A DNA stretch of 64,000 bases from Ruminococcus sp. (lineage in GTDB: Bacteria > Bacillota > Clostridia > Oscillospirales > Acutalibacteraceae), in the NCBI GenBank assembly GCA_017416065.1, contig JAFQDM010000012.1, positions 23,828 through 87,827 on the forward strand. The letters are read 5' to 3'. Positions 37,086 to 46,147 of the stretch are shown one piece after another (position 1 is the first letter of the stretch; the number at the start of each line of letters is the position of its first letter). Position numbers and translations under genes: made by a program. Under the pieces are notes generated by a model. That model was not told where the DNA came from. It was given only the letters and a program-made list of their open reading frames with translations, and searched no databases.

Positions 37086-38233
37086 AAAAAACCGTAGCAT
37101 TAATATCAGCTATACTTTTGATTTTTATTTCTGTATGTAATGTTGAGGCGGCAGGGGAAAATGAAGATTCATTAAATGATTATACAAATGAGATGGCAGA
37201 TGCCTTAGGCGCAGAAGCCTTATATCAATCACTTTCTCCACACGCCAGAGAATCGCTTGAAAAGATGGGAATTAATAGTAATGCAGATCCTCTTGCAAAC
37301 GTTACCTTTTCATCTGTATGCAGTGAGATAATATCTGTTGCTGCAGCTCAGGGGGCAGGAGTGCTGAAATCTTTGAGCCTTATAATCTCAGTGCTGTTGC
37401 TGTATACCATAACAGAAAGCTTTTCGCAAAGTATTACCCACGGAACTATGCAGGATGTACTCTCCATCGTCAGTGCTTTATGCATAGCTGGTGCTTTGGT
37501 AGTGCCTGTCACAGATATTATTGATGCCGCAAGCTCAGCAATTGTAACAGCATCTGATTTTATGCTTTTATTTGTGCCCATAATGCTTGGGGTGCTTGTG
37601 TCCTGCGGTAAGTCATTAAGCGGTGCAGGGTATTATTCTATGATGGTTTTTGCAGCAGAAGGGATTTCTCAGCTTTCTGCAAAATTCATAACTCCCATGT
37701 TGAATGTTTTTCTGGGTGTCAGCATATGCAGTACTGTTGTACCTTACGTAAAGCTTGAAAGTATCACTGACCTGTTTGCAAAATCAATTAAATGGTTGCT
37801 GTCCTTTTCGTTTACTATCTTTTCAGCGCTTCTGACCTTTAAAACTCTGATCTCCACATCAATAGACAGCGTTTCTACCCGTGCAGTAAGGTTTACAATG
37901 TCATCGTTTATCCCTGTGGTGGGGGCTGCTCTGTCTGAAGCGTACAAAACAGTTCAAGGCAGTGTTAATATTCTCAAAAACGGAATTGGTGTGTTTGTTA
38001 TTTTTGCAGTTGCGGTTGTATTCCTTCCGATTATTTTGCGTCTTTTGTTGTGGAATTTTTCTCTAAGCATAAGCAAGACGGTATCTCAAGTTTTATCTCT
38101 TAACGTGCCATTCAGAATGCTTTCCGGTGTATCTACCGTGTTGAGTGTTCTTCTTGCTGTGCTCTTATGTGTTTTGGCATTGTTTATTATTTCAACAGCA
38201 CTGATAATCACAGCAGGAGGGTACGGCAGTTGA
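37082..38233 (+). CDS. spoIIIAE: SpoIIIAE
   Basis: The 383-residue protein has an N-terminal signal-like helix, a soluble segment to about residue 85 and about seven to eight membrane helices. The region MSSFIPVVGAALSEAYKTVQ matches the family. It is thought to form part of the membrane platform of the SpoIIIA channel. The ATG overlaps the end of spoIIIAD by 4 bp behind AGGAGG. Confidence 0.93.
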   Translation: MKKTVALISAILLIFISVCNVEAAGENEDSLNDYTNEMADALGAEALYQSLSPHARESLEKMGINSNADPLANVTFSSVCSEIISVAAAQGAGVLKSLSLIISVLLLYTITESFSQSITHGTMQDVLSIVSALCIAGALVVPVTDIIDAASSAIVTASDFMLLFVPIMLGVLVSCGKSLSGAGYYSMMVFAAEGISQLSAKFITPMLNVFLGVSICSTVVPYVKLESITDLFAKSIKWLLSFSFTIFSALLTFKTLISTSIDSVSTRAVRFTMSSFIPVVGAALSEAYKTVQGSVNILKNGIGVFVIFAVAVVFLPIILRLLLWNFSLSISKTVSQVLSLNVPFRMLSGVSTVLSVLLAVLLCVLALFIISTALIITAGGYGS

Positions 38234-38715
38234 GTGAATCGATTTATATATGTGCAGGCTCCCTGTGCTGTACTCTTTTGATATGTTCAATTCTCAGAGT
38301 GATATCTCCATCCGGCTCAACTCAAAAAATAATGTCTGTGGTTATTTGTGTTTTCTCATTGTGCTGTTTGGTTTCGCCTGTTTATGAATTTGTGAGTAAT
38401 ATAAAGCTTAATTACACACAGAAATATGCGAAGGATGCCGTGTCCGACAATTTTGAAGCTGATTATGATAAGGCGGTTTTAAAGCAAACGGCAGAATATA
38501 TTAATGCATATGTATATAAATTGCTTGAATCCTGTTCTGCAGAAAATGCAAAGATTGAAACAATATTATCTTCTGATGACAAGAAAGGAATATATATATC
38601 GGGGATGAACATATATTTGAACGGAAACGAAAACGTAAATATAAAGAAGATAAGCGATGCAGTGTTCTCTGCAACAGGAGTTAAACCAAATATAACGGAG
38701 TATAAATATGGATGA
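38230..38715 (+). CDS. spoIIIAF: SpoIIIAF
   Basis: The 161-residue protein has two N-terminal membrane helices (about 5-22 and 36-55) and a soluble domain. It starts at TTG 38230, 8 bp after AGGAGGG (38215-38221), overlapping the spoIIIAE stop; a further upstream reading would lack a ribosome-binding site. Both AD and AF thus use TTG overlapping the previous stop. The C-terminal domain is of the ring-building type in relatives. Confidence 0.87.
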   Translation: MSESIYICAGSLCCTLLICSILRVISPSGSTQKIMSVVICVFSLCCLVSPVYEFVSNIKLNYTQKYAKDAVSDNFEADYDKAVLKQTAEYINAYVYKLLESCSAENAKIETILSSDDKKGIYISGMNIYLNGNENVNIKKISDAVFSATGVKPNITEYKYG

Positions 38716-39145
38716 AAATAAAAGATTCGATCTTAAGGAGTTTATATCCTCTGATAAAGGCAGATACATCTTTGTCGCCATAGGAATTCTTGCAATGATT
38801 TTGATATTTATCGGAGGCAGAAGCGATGGTAAGGAGGATGTAGACGCAGACTCATTTGATACCAAGGTGTATCATACAGAACTTACTCAGAATATAAAGT
38901 CTATGGTTGAAAGTGTGGAGGGAGCAGGAAATGCAAAGGTAATGCTTACTCTGGAGGATTCGTACGAATTCGTTTATCTTGAGGACGGACGAACCCTGCA
39001 AAAAGTGAATGAGCCCACCATCAGAGGCGTGGTTGTTGCTTGTGAAGGCGGCTCTTCTGCCGTAGTTTCGGCAAAAATAACGGAACTTCTGACCACGGTA
39101 CTAAATGTTTCAAGTGCAAAGGTCTGTGTTTCAAAATTAACATAA
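38708..39145 (+). CDS. spoIIIAG: SpoIIIAG, short form
   Basis: The 145-residue protein has one membrane helix (about 19-37) and a soluble domain with VEGAGNAKVMLTLE, the ring-building motif seen in SpoIIIAG. Bacillus SpoIIIAG is about 229 residues, so this form is compact, mainly through a shorter linker. It overlaps the end of spoIIIAF by 8 bp. Confidence 0.87.
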   Translation: MDENKRFDLKEFISSDKGRYIFVAIGILAMILIFIGGRSDGKEDVDADSFDTKVYHTELTQNIKSMVESVEGAGNAKVMLTLEDSYEFVYLEDGRTLQKVNEPTIRGVVVACEGGSSAVVSAKITELLTTVLNVSSAKVCVSKLT

Positions 39146-39159
39146 TTCAGGAGGCAAAA

Positions 39160-39732
39160 ATGAAAATCAAAAAACGTCATATTGTTTTGGCATCTCTGGT
39201 AATTGCATTGTCATCTGCGGTGTATCTGAATTGGCAATTGTCAGAACCTGGGACAAATAATGTCAGCAGTACAGGCAGAGAACTTGGTGCGGCAACCTAT
39301 GTGAACAGCAAAGCTGATGCATCAACAGATGAAATGCAGGTCAGCGCAACTGCATCGGCACAGCAAGATGACCTTTCAAAGGAACAGGTTGAATTCTTTG
39401 CGTCATCACGTGCTGAGCGTCAGCGAACACAGGATGAGATGATAACCCTGTCCAAACAGATTCTTGAGTTGGCTGATTCATCTGACGAGGCAAAGGAAGA
39501 GGCGGCAGAACAGCTGTCAAAAATTGAGGATATAATTCTCAGTCAGAACAGAATAGAAACTACAATAAAGGCTAAAGGCTATTCTGACTGTATTTGTTGT
39601 TTGTCTGAATCCTCCTGTACTATTATTGTTCCAAAGGATGAAATAAAGGAAAATTCTGTACTTATTATCAAAGATTGTGTTGACGAGGTAACGGATCTTC
39701 CGTTTGAAAATATAAGTATAGTTGAAGCATAG
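39160..39732 (+). CDS. spoIIIAH: SpoIIIAH
   Basis: The 190-residue protein has one N-terminal membrane helix (about 9-24) followed by a polar linker and a helical C-terminal domain resembling YscJ-type ring proteins. In Bacillus this protein meets SpoIIQ of the forespore across the intermembrane space. No spoIIQ is in the window. CAGGAGG precedes the ATG; a terminator follows. Confidence 0.9.
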   Translation: MKIKKRHIVLASLVIALSSAVYLNWQLSEPGTNNVSSTGRELGAATYVNSKADASTDEMQVSATASAQQDDLSKEQVEFFASSRAERQRTQDEMITLSKQILELADSSDEAKEEAAEQLSKIEDIILSQNRIETTIKAKGYSDCICCLSESSCTIIVPKDEIKENSVLIIKDCVDEVTDLPFENISIVEA

Positions 39733-39734
39733 TT

Positions 39735-39764
39735 AGAAGCGGCACTTTTGTGTCGCTTCTTTTG
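39735..39764 (+). terminator. Rho-independent terminator after spoIIIAH
   Basis: AGAAGCGGCAC (39735-39745) pairs with GTGTCGCTTCT (39750-39760), one G-U pair included, followed by TTTT. Confidence 0.85.
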
Positions 39765-39787
39765 CTGTTGATTTGTGTAAGTTCTCA

Positions 39788-39815
39788 TTGCATTTTTTTT
39801 GATTTGTGATATAAT
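39788..39815 (+). promoter_or_regulatory. Extended -10 promoter for nusB
   Basis: TTGCAT (39788-39793), a 16-bp spacer and TATAAT (39810-39815) preceded by TGA. It lies after the spoIIIA terminator and separates housekeeping expression of nusB from the sporulation operon. Confidence 0.6.
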
Positions 39816-39854
39816 TTACATTGGATTTTAATAACTTTGAATGGAGTGGAGCTT

Positions 39855-40361
39855 ATGAGCGATAATCAGAATCTTACTATGAATTCTCAGGAGGCAGAGT
39901 CTACCCCTGCAACGGATTTAACACAGGAGGATGCAGTTTTGAATCTCTCTGCAAATCGAAACAGTATTTCAAGGTATAAAAAGAGAGAGCAGGCTGTTCT
40001 TCTTTGCTTTGAGCGTTTGTTTACAGACAGTGATATAGACGAAATTGCAGACAACATCATAGACAGCAGAGATGAATATCTCAGCGATTATGCAATAGAA
40101 ACGGCAAAGAATATTGAGGACAAGCTTACATACATAGATGAAAAAATATCGTCTCATCTCTCAAAGGGATGGAAGATCTCCCGTATTTCCCGTATTTCTC
40201 TTGCTGTTCTCAGAGTTGCTGTATATGAGATGCAGTTTGTGTCAGAGGTTCCTGTGTCCGTTGCTATCAATGAAGCGGTTGAACTCACAAAGAAGTATTC
40301 TGCAGACGATGCATCATTTGTAAACGGCGTGCTGGGTGCAATTGCAAAGGAGCTCGAGTAA
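39855..40361 (+). CDS. nusB: Transcription antitermination factor NusB with N-terminal extension
   Basis: NusB joins NusE in rRNA antitermination. The 168-residue protein has the NusB fold from about residue 38 (YKKREQAVLLCFERLF) through VSVAINEAVELTKKYSADDA and VNGVLGAIAKE. The first 35 residues are Asn/Gln/Glu-rich and unlike the family. The ATG at 39855 has GGAG 8 bp upstream. The adjacent next gene starts at its last base. Confidence 0.93.
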   Translation: MSDNQNLTMNSQEAESTPATDLTQEDAVLNLSANRNSISRYKKREQAVLLCFERLFTDSDIDEIADNIIDSRDEYLSDYAIETAKNIEDKLTYIDEKISSHLSKGWKISRISRISLAVLRVAVYEMQFVSEVPVSVAINEAVELTKKYSADDASFVNGVLGAIAKELE

Positions 40362-41299
40362 TGGCTCTTATTCTGGGCATAGATACAAGTAATTACACAA
40401 CCTCATGCGCTTTGTTCGATTCAGACAACAACAGTATCTTGCAAAGAAAAAAGCTGTTGCCTGTAAAGCTTGGTGAGTGCGGAATTCGCCAGAGCGATGC
40501 CGTGTTTCATCATACAAAGCAGCTTCCTGTTCTTTTGGAGGATCTTTTCAAAGAAGCGGGTCGTTTCCCTGATGCAGTCTGTGCATCTGTTTCACCAAGG
40601 CGTCTCGAGGGGTCGTATATGCCCTGCTTTACAGTAGGCGAGGGGATGGCTCGCGGGATTTCTGCCGCAAAAGGTATCCCTTTTTATACAACTTCTCATC
40701 AGCAGGGGCATATAATGGCGGCTCTCTATTCTTCAGGGAAATTATCTCTTGCAGAGTCTCCTTTTCTTGCTTTTCATGTAAGCGGAGGAACAACAGAAGC
40801 GATACTTGTTACTCCTGATGAAAACGATATTATTTCCTGCAGTATAGCAGGCAACACCCTTGACCTAAATGCAGGTCAGCTTATAGATAGAATAGGTGTC
40901 TTGATGGGGTTGCAGTTTCCTTGCGGCAAAGAACTTGAGGTTTTAGCTTCAGAATGTACTGAAAAAATAAAGGTCAGACCCGTGCTCAAGGGCTGTGATT
41001 GTTGTCTCAGTGGATTTGAAAATAAGCTTTCTGATCTTTACAATAAAACACGGGATAGATCCCTTACTTCTGCATATGCCTTGGCATATGTGGAGGCTAC
41101 CGTAGCAGGTATGACAAATTCTGTTTTTGAAAAACACGGTGTTCTCCCTGTAGTGTTTGCCGGGGGAGTAATGTCTAACAAGATCATCCGCAATAAATTG
41201 CAAATGCAGTTTAATTCCTTCTTTGCAGAACCTGAGTATTCTTGTGATAATGCGTCGGGTGTTGCTGTTATCGGAGGATGCAAATTCCTGCGTAAATAA
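40361..41299 (+). CDS. TsaD-like peptidase M22 paralogue
   Basis: The 312-residue protein belongs to the TsaD/Kae1/peptidase M22 fold: LGIDTSNYTTS at the start, the metal-binding pair in SHQQGH near residue 111, and GGVMSNKIIR with a late SCDNASG aspartate. True TsaD normally has SGGH and YDK-type motifs; here they read SGGTTEA and DLNAGQLIDRIG. It is therefore probably a paralogue of the tRNA t6A enzyme and not tsaD itself. It starts at the last base of nusB and precedes xseA. Confidence 0.8.
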   Translation: MALILGIDTSNYTTSCALFDSDNNSILQRKKLLPVKLGECGIRQSDAVFHHTKQLPVLLEDLFKEAGRFPDAVCASVSPRRLEGSYMPCFTVGEGMARGISAAKGIPFYTTSHQQGHIMAALYSSGKLSLAESPFLAFHVSGGTTEAILVTPDENDIISCSIAGNTLDLNAGQLIDRIGVLMGLQFPCGKELEVLASECTEKIKVRPVLKGCDCCLSGFENKLSDLYNKTRDRSLTSAYALAYVEATVAGMTNSVFEKHGVLPVVFAGGVMSNKIIRNKLQMQFNSFFAEPEYSCDNASGVAVIGGCKFLRK

Positions 41300-41317
41300 T
41301 TAAAAAGTAGTGTTGAT

Positions 41318-42520
41318 ATGATTCCTAAGTATGCTCCGTCAATTATTTCTGTTTCACAACTTAATTATTATATAAAGTCTCTTCTTGAAGCTGATGATAA
41401 ATTGCGTTATGTTTTCGTAACGGGCGAAATCTCAAACCTTACCGACCATTATTCAAGCGGTCATATTTATCTTTCTCTGAAGGATGATAAGGCGGTCATT
41501 AAGGCTGTGATGTTTTCATTCAGCGCCAAAAATCTCAAGTTCCGACCTCAAAACGGAATGAAGATCATTGCAAGGGGCAGAGTTTCCCTCTACGAACCAA
41601 GCGGTCAGTACCAGCTTTATATAGAAGATATGCAGCCTGATGGAATAGGTTCATTGACGATAGCCTTTGAACAGCTTAAGAAAAAGCTTGAGGCAGAGGG
41701 GCTTTTTGATCCGAAACACAAGAAGCCTTTGCCACAGTTTCCAAAGGTCATTACCATAATAACCTCCCCAACGGGTGCCGCTTTACAGGATATACGCAAC
41801 GTTCTTGGGCGTAGATGGCCTTATTCTCAGGTGCAGATAATCCCCGTTTTAGTCCAGGGCGATGGCGCTGCTTCTATGCTTACAAGGGCTGTAACCGAGG
41901 CAGATGCCTGCGGTGATTCTGATGTTATCATCATTGGCAGAGGCGGCGGATCCATAGAGGATCTGTGGGCATTTAACGATGAGTCCCTTGCAAGGGCGAT
42001 CTTTGCTTGCCGAGTTCCCGTGATTTCTGCTGTAGGTCACGAAACAGATTTTACCATATGCGATTTTGTTGCAGATATGAGGGCACCAACCCCTTCTGCG
42101 GCGGCTGAGCTTGCCACTCCGGACAGATATCAGCAGTATGATCTGCTCGCTCAGCAAAGACAGTACCTTGTTGCTTTGGGAGAAAAGCTCCTCCACACAA
42201 AGCAAAAGGAATTAGATGAATTCACATCTTTTCTGCGTGATAATGATCCCAGAAAGGATTTTGATGTTATGCTTGAGCAAGCAGAAAAGCTTAAGGAAAG
42301 ATTTCTGCTTGCTTCCGAAAAGCTTATTTCTGATAAACAAAATATCCTTGAGCAACTCAAGCTCAGGCTTTTTGCTCTTAATCCGGCAGAGATCCTCCGT
42401 AGAGGATATTCTGTTGTTACTTTAAATGATAAAACCGTATCTTCTGTTTCTGAGTTATCTAAAGGTGATGATCTGAGGATAATCCTTTCAGACGGAGATT
42501 TTACAGCTACGGTCAATTAA
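41318..42520 (+). CDS. xseA: Exodeoxyribonuclease VII large subunit
   Basis: XseA with XseB forms exonuclease VII. The 400-residue protein has an N-terminal OB fold (ISVSQLNYYIKSLLE...VTGEISN), the catalytic-domain motifs TSPTGAALQDI, RGGGSIEDLWAFNDE and AVGHETDFTICDFVAD, and a C-terminal coiled coil. Downstream there is room for only 26 bp before dnaE, so the usual xseB neighbour is absent. Confidence 0.95.
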   Translation: MIPKYAPSIISVSQLNYYIKSLLEADDKLRYVFVTGEISNLTDHYSSGHIYLSLKDDKAVIKAVMFSFSAKNLKFRPQNGMKIIARGRVSLYEPSGQYQLYIEDMQPDGIGSLTIAFEQLKKKLEAEGLFDPKHKKPLPQFPKVITIITSPTGAALQDIRNVLGRRWPYSQVQIIPVLVQGDGAASMLTRAVTEADACGDSDVIIIGRGGGSIEDLWAFNDESLARAIFACRVPVISAVGHETDFTICDFVADMRAPTPSAAAELATPDRYQQYDLLAQQRQYLVALGEKLLHTKQKELDEFTSFLRDNDPRKDFDVMLEQAEKLKERFLLASEKLISDKQNILEQLKLRLFALNPAEILRRGYSVVTLNDKTVSSVSELSKGDDLRIILSDGDFTATVN

Positions 42521-42546
42521 TTCTGATTTTTAAGGAGGTGTGTCCC

Positions 42547-45500
42547 GTGTCTTTTGCTCATCTGCACGTTCATAGCGAATATAGCTTGCTTGACGGTGCC
42601 TGTCGAATTAAAAAGCTTGTGTCAGCAGTCAAAGCGTCGGGGCAGACCGCTGTTGCCATTACCGACCACGGTGTTATGTATGGCGTCATAGATTTTTGGC
42701 GTGAGTGCAAAGCACAGGGAGTTCATCCCGTCATTGGTTGCGAAGTTTATGTTGCGCCTCGTTCCAGATTTGATAAAACTCCGGAGTTGGACAGAGAGTA
42801 TTATCACATGGTTCTTCTGTGCGAAAATGATGAAGGTTATCATAACCTTATGAAGCTTGTTTCTTCCGGATTCACAGAGGGATTTTACGTCAAACCCAGA
42901 ATTGATGACGAGCTTCTGAGCAAGTACCATAAGGGTCTGATTTGTCTTTCTGCCTGCCTTGCAGGCGAGATTCCCCGCAAGCTCTCCTCAGGAAATTATG
43001 CTGCAGCTAAAGATAAAGCGTTGTTTTATCAGAATCTTTTCGGTAAAGACAACTTTTTTATTGAACTTCAGAACCACGGGCTTAGGGAACAGATGGAGCT
43101 TAATCCTCAGCTGATAAAGCTGTCTGAAGAGATAGGAGCTAAGCTTGTTGTAACAAACGATTGTCATTATGTTACCAAAGAGGATTCCAGGGTTCAGTCT
43201 ATTCTGATGTGTATTCAGACTAACCATACCATTCACGATGAGGACAGAATGCGCTTTGAAACCGACGAGTTTTACGTTAAATCAGAGGATGAGATGCGCT
43301 CATTGTTCCCAAGTCTTGATTCCGCTTTTGATAATACTCAAAGGATTGCAGACAGATGCAATGTGAACTTCGAGTTCGGAAAAAGGAAGCTTCCCGTGTT
43401 TGATGTACCCAATGGAGAGGATCATTACGATTATTTTCGTCGCCAGTGCTACGCGGGACTATATAAATATTACGGACAAAACCCGGATAAAGCTATTGTG
43501 GACAGGCTTGAGTTTGAGCTGGAGACCATCCATAAAATGGGTTTTGTAGATTATTATCTCATTGTTAATGATTTCATACAGTATGCAAAGAGCCAGGGTA
43601 TCCCCGTAGGTCCCGGCAGAGGCTCAGGTGCAGGCTCACTTTGTGCGTATTGCATTGGCATTACCGGTATTGATCCAATTAAGTATAATCTTCTTTTTGA
43701 GCGCTTTCTTAATCCTGAAAGAGTTTCAATGCCTGATTTTGACATAGATTTTTGCAAGGACAGACGTTCAGAAGTAATAGATTATGTTGTCAGAAAGTAT
43801 GGCTTTGATCACGTTGCGCAGATCATTGCGTTTGGTACAATGGCGGCAAAAGGTGTTGTACGTGATGTAGGCAGAGCTTTGGGGCTTCCTTACAGCCTTT
43901 GCGATACTGTTGCAAAGCTTATTCCTTTTGAACTGAATATGACTCTTACAAAGGCTCTTTCCGTTAGCAAGGAGCTTAAGGAAAAATACGACACAGACCC
44001 TCAGATAAAGGAGCTTATAGATTTATCCTTAGGCCTTGAGGGTATGCCCCGCCATGCTACAACCCATGCGGCAGGCGTTATTATTGCAGACAGACCCGTT
44101 TCAGATTATGTACCCCTTGCAAAGAACGATGAACAGGTAGTTACTCAATTCACAATGACCACTCTGGAGGAGCTGGGTCTGCTTAAAATGGACTTTTTGG
44201 GTCTTCGCAATCTGACTGTTATCAATGATGCAGTCAAGCTTATTCGCCAGGTTGAGCCGGGCTTTACTCTTGATAATATCAAGGAAGGGGACAAGGGAGT
44301 ATATAATATGGTCTCTCTTGGCAATACAGAGGGAGTCTTTCAGTTTGAGTCACAGGGTATGAAAAATGTTCTTGTGCAGCTTAAACCCGAATCTCTGGAA
44401 GATCTGATCGCAGTTATTTCTCTCTACCGTCCGGGACCAATGGACAGCATTCCCACATACATCGAAAACCGACATAACCCAAGCCGTGTTAAATACAAGC
44501 ATCCTCTACTTGAGGATATCCTTAACGTTACCTATGGATGTATTGTCTATCAGGAACAGGTTATGCAGATATTCCGAAAGCTTGCAGGGTACTCTCTCGG
44601 CAGGGCAGACGTTGTGCGCCGAGCCATGAGCAAAAAGAAGCATGATGTTATGGAGAAAGAAAGGGAGGTCTTCATTAACGGACTTGTGAATGAAGACGGA
44701 ACTGTTGAGGTTGAAGGGTGCATCCGTCGTGGTGTGGACAGAGCTTGCGCAGAGTCTGTTTATGAGGAAATGAAGAGCTTTGCTTCCTATGCCTTTAACA
44801 AATCCCATGCGGCTTCATATGCTTATATTTCATATCAGACTGCATGGCTTAAATTTCATTATCCGAAGCAGTATATGGCAGCTCTGCTTTCTTCTGTTCT
44901 TGACAATCAGAATAAGCTCTCTGTTTATATATCCGATTGTCACCACAACGGAATTCAGGTTTTGCCTCCTCACGTGAATTTTAGTGAGCACGGCTTTACT
45001 GTAGTGGGCAATAATATCCGATACGGACTTATGGCCATAAAGAATCTGGGCTACGGATTTATTAATTCCATTATTTCAGAAAGAAAAAATGGAGTGTTCA
45101 CCTCTTTGCAGGACTTTTGCAGCAGACTTTACAGCAAAAATATGAATTCCCGTGCTTTAGAGAGTCTGATCAAATGCGGGGCATTAGATGATTTAGGCAC
45201 TAACCGCAGACAGATGCTTGCAATGGCCAAGGCTGTGTTGGACGATCTGGAGTACGAGAAGCGCAAGAATATGGACGGTCAGCTTTCTTTGTTCGGATCT
45301 TCTGAAGATTCAGAGATTGGTGCGTCTGTAGCGATTCCTGATTTGGAAGAATTTCCGCTTATGGAACTTCTGAACATGGAAAAAGATATGGCTGGAATGT
45401 ACCTGTCAGGTCATCCAATCTCTGAGTATGAATGGTACGCAAGTAAGTTCAAGACGGATAACATTGGAGATATTATAAGCTCAGAGGGAGAAAAGAAATA

Positions 45501-46065
45501 TAAGGATAACGAACGGGTAAGGCTTCTGTGCATTGTTTCCAGATACCGCACTCAACTTACTAAGTCTAATCAAATGATGGCTTTCCTGACTGTTGAGGAC
45601 AGGTCAGGCTCTATGGAGCTTGTAGTATTCCCAAAGATCCTCAGCCAATACGGCAGCTTGCTTTACGAGGGCTCGGTCATCTCTGTTTCAGGCACCGTCA
45701 GCTGTCGGGAGGATGAGGACTCAAAAGTGTTGATAAACACTGTAGAGAAGGTGGAAAAATCTTCAGAATCAGATTGCGCTAGTGTGGATTCACGGGCTGA
45801 TAACTCTGCTCATAATGAGCCTTTAGATATCAGGTCCGCCAAGTCTTTATATCTTAAGGTGGATAAAAAAGACGGCGAGCTCTTCAAAAAGGCGTGCAAC
45901 CTTATTGGAATATTCGATGGTCCCACACCTGTATTCTTTTATCTTGAGCAAGAGCAAAAGGTTTTGAGAGCTCCAGCAAATCTGTGGGTAGACCTAAATG
46001 ATGTTCTTATTTCTGAGCTTGAAAATCAGCTTGGAAAGGGTAATGTGAAACTAAAATTCACATAA
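42547..46065 (+). CDS. dnaE: DNA polymerase III alpha subunit DnaE
   Basis: The 1172-residue DnaE-type polymerase has an N-terminal PHP domain (HLHVHSEYSLLDG), the palm motif PDFDIDF with the catalytic aspartates, the conserved PGRGSGAGSL, the helix-hairpin-helix region and a C-terminal OB fold. The start is GTG at 42547, 8 bp after AAGGAGG (42532-42538); a GTG at 42538 overlaps that site. It is a DnaE, not PolC. pfkA follows, a common clostridial order. Confidence 0.96.
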   Translation: MSFAHLHVHSEYSLLDGACRIKKLVSAVKASGQTAVAITDHGVMYGVIDFWRECKAQGVHPVIGCEVYVAPRSRFDKTPELDREYYHMVLLCENDEGYHNLMKLVSSGFTEGFYVKPRIDDELLSKYHKGLICLSACLAGEIPRKLSSGNYAAAKDKALFYQNLFGKDNFFIELQNHGLREQMELNPQLIKLSEEIGAKLVVTNDCHYVTKEDSRVQSILMCIQTNHTIHDEDRMRFETDEFYVKSEDEMRSLFPSLDSAFDNTQRIADRCNVNFEFGKRKLPVFDVPNGEDHYDYFRRQCYAGLYKYYGQNPDKAIVDRLEFELETIHKMGFVDYYLIVNDFIQYAKSQGIPVGPGRGSGAGSLCAYCIGITGIDPIKYNLLFERFLNPERVSMPDFDIDFCKDRRSEVIDYVVRKYGFDHVAQIIAFGTMAAKGVVRDVGRALGLPYSLCDTVAKLIPFELNMTLTKALSVSKELKEKYDTDPQIKELIDLSLGLEGMPRHATTHAAGVIIADRPVSDYVPLAKNDEQVVTQFTMTTLEELGLLKMDFLGLRNLTVINDAVKLIRQVEPGFTLDNIKEGDKGVYNMVSLGNTEGVFQFESQGMKNVLVQLKPESLEDLIAVISLYRPGPMDSIPTYIENRHNPSRVKYKHPLLEDILNVTYGCIVYQEQVMQIFRKLAGYSLGRADVVRRAMSKKKHDVMEKEREVFINGLVNEDGTVEVEGCIRRGVDRACAESVYEEMKSFASYAFNKSHAASYAYISYQTAWLKFHYPKQYMAALLSSVLDNQNKLSVYISDCHHNGIQVLPPHVNFSEHGFTVVGNNIRYGLMAIKNLGYGFINSIISERKNGVFTSLQDFCSRLYSKNMNSRALESLIKCGALDDLGTNRRQMLAMAKAVLDDLEYEKRKNMDGQLSLFGSSEDSEIGASVAIPDLEEFPLMELLNMEKDMAGMYLSGHPISEYEWYASKFKTDNIGDIISSEGEKKYKDNERVRLLCIVSRYRTQLTKSNQMMAFLTVEDRSGSMELVVFPKILSQYGSLLYEGSVISVSGTVSCREDEDSKVLINTVEKVEKSSESDCASVDSRADNSAHNEPLDIRSAKSLYLKVDKKDGELFKKACNLIGIFDGPTPVFFYLEQEQKVLRAPANLWVDLNDVLISELENQLGKGNVKLKFT

Positions 46066-46078
46066 TAATAAAAAAGAC

Positions 46079-46107
46079 TTGAATTTACAGTAAATTCCTA
46101 TTATAAT
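46079..46107 (+). promoter_or_regulatory. pfkA promoter with palindrome over the -35
   Basis: TTGAAT (46079-46084), a 17-bp spacer and TATAAT (46102-46107). The perfect palindrome AATTTACAGTAAATT (46082-46096) overlaps the -35 and the spacer and is a candidate operator. Confidence 0.6.
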
Positions 46108-46147
46108 TAAATACGTATTATTATATTGACCTTGGAGGTATATTTAT

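Noticed and set aside
40361-41299. Annotation as tsaD itself
   Set aside because: The SGGH and YDK-type motifs of TsaD are changed, so a paralogue is the safer call.
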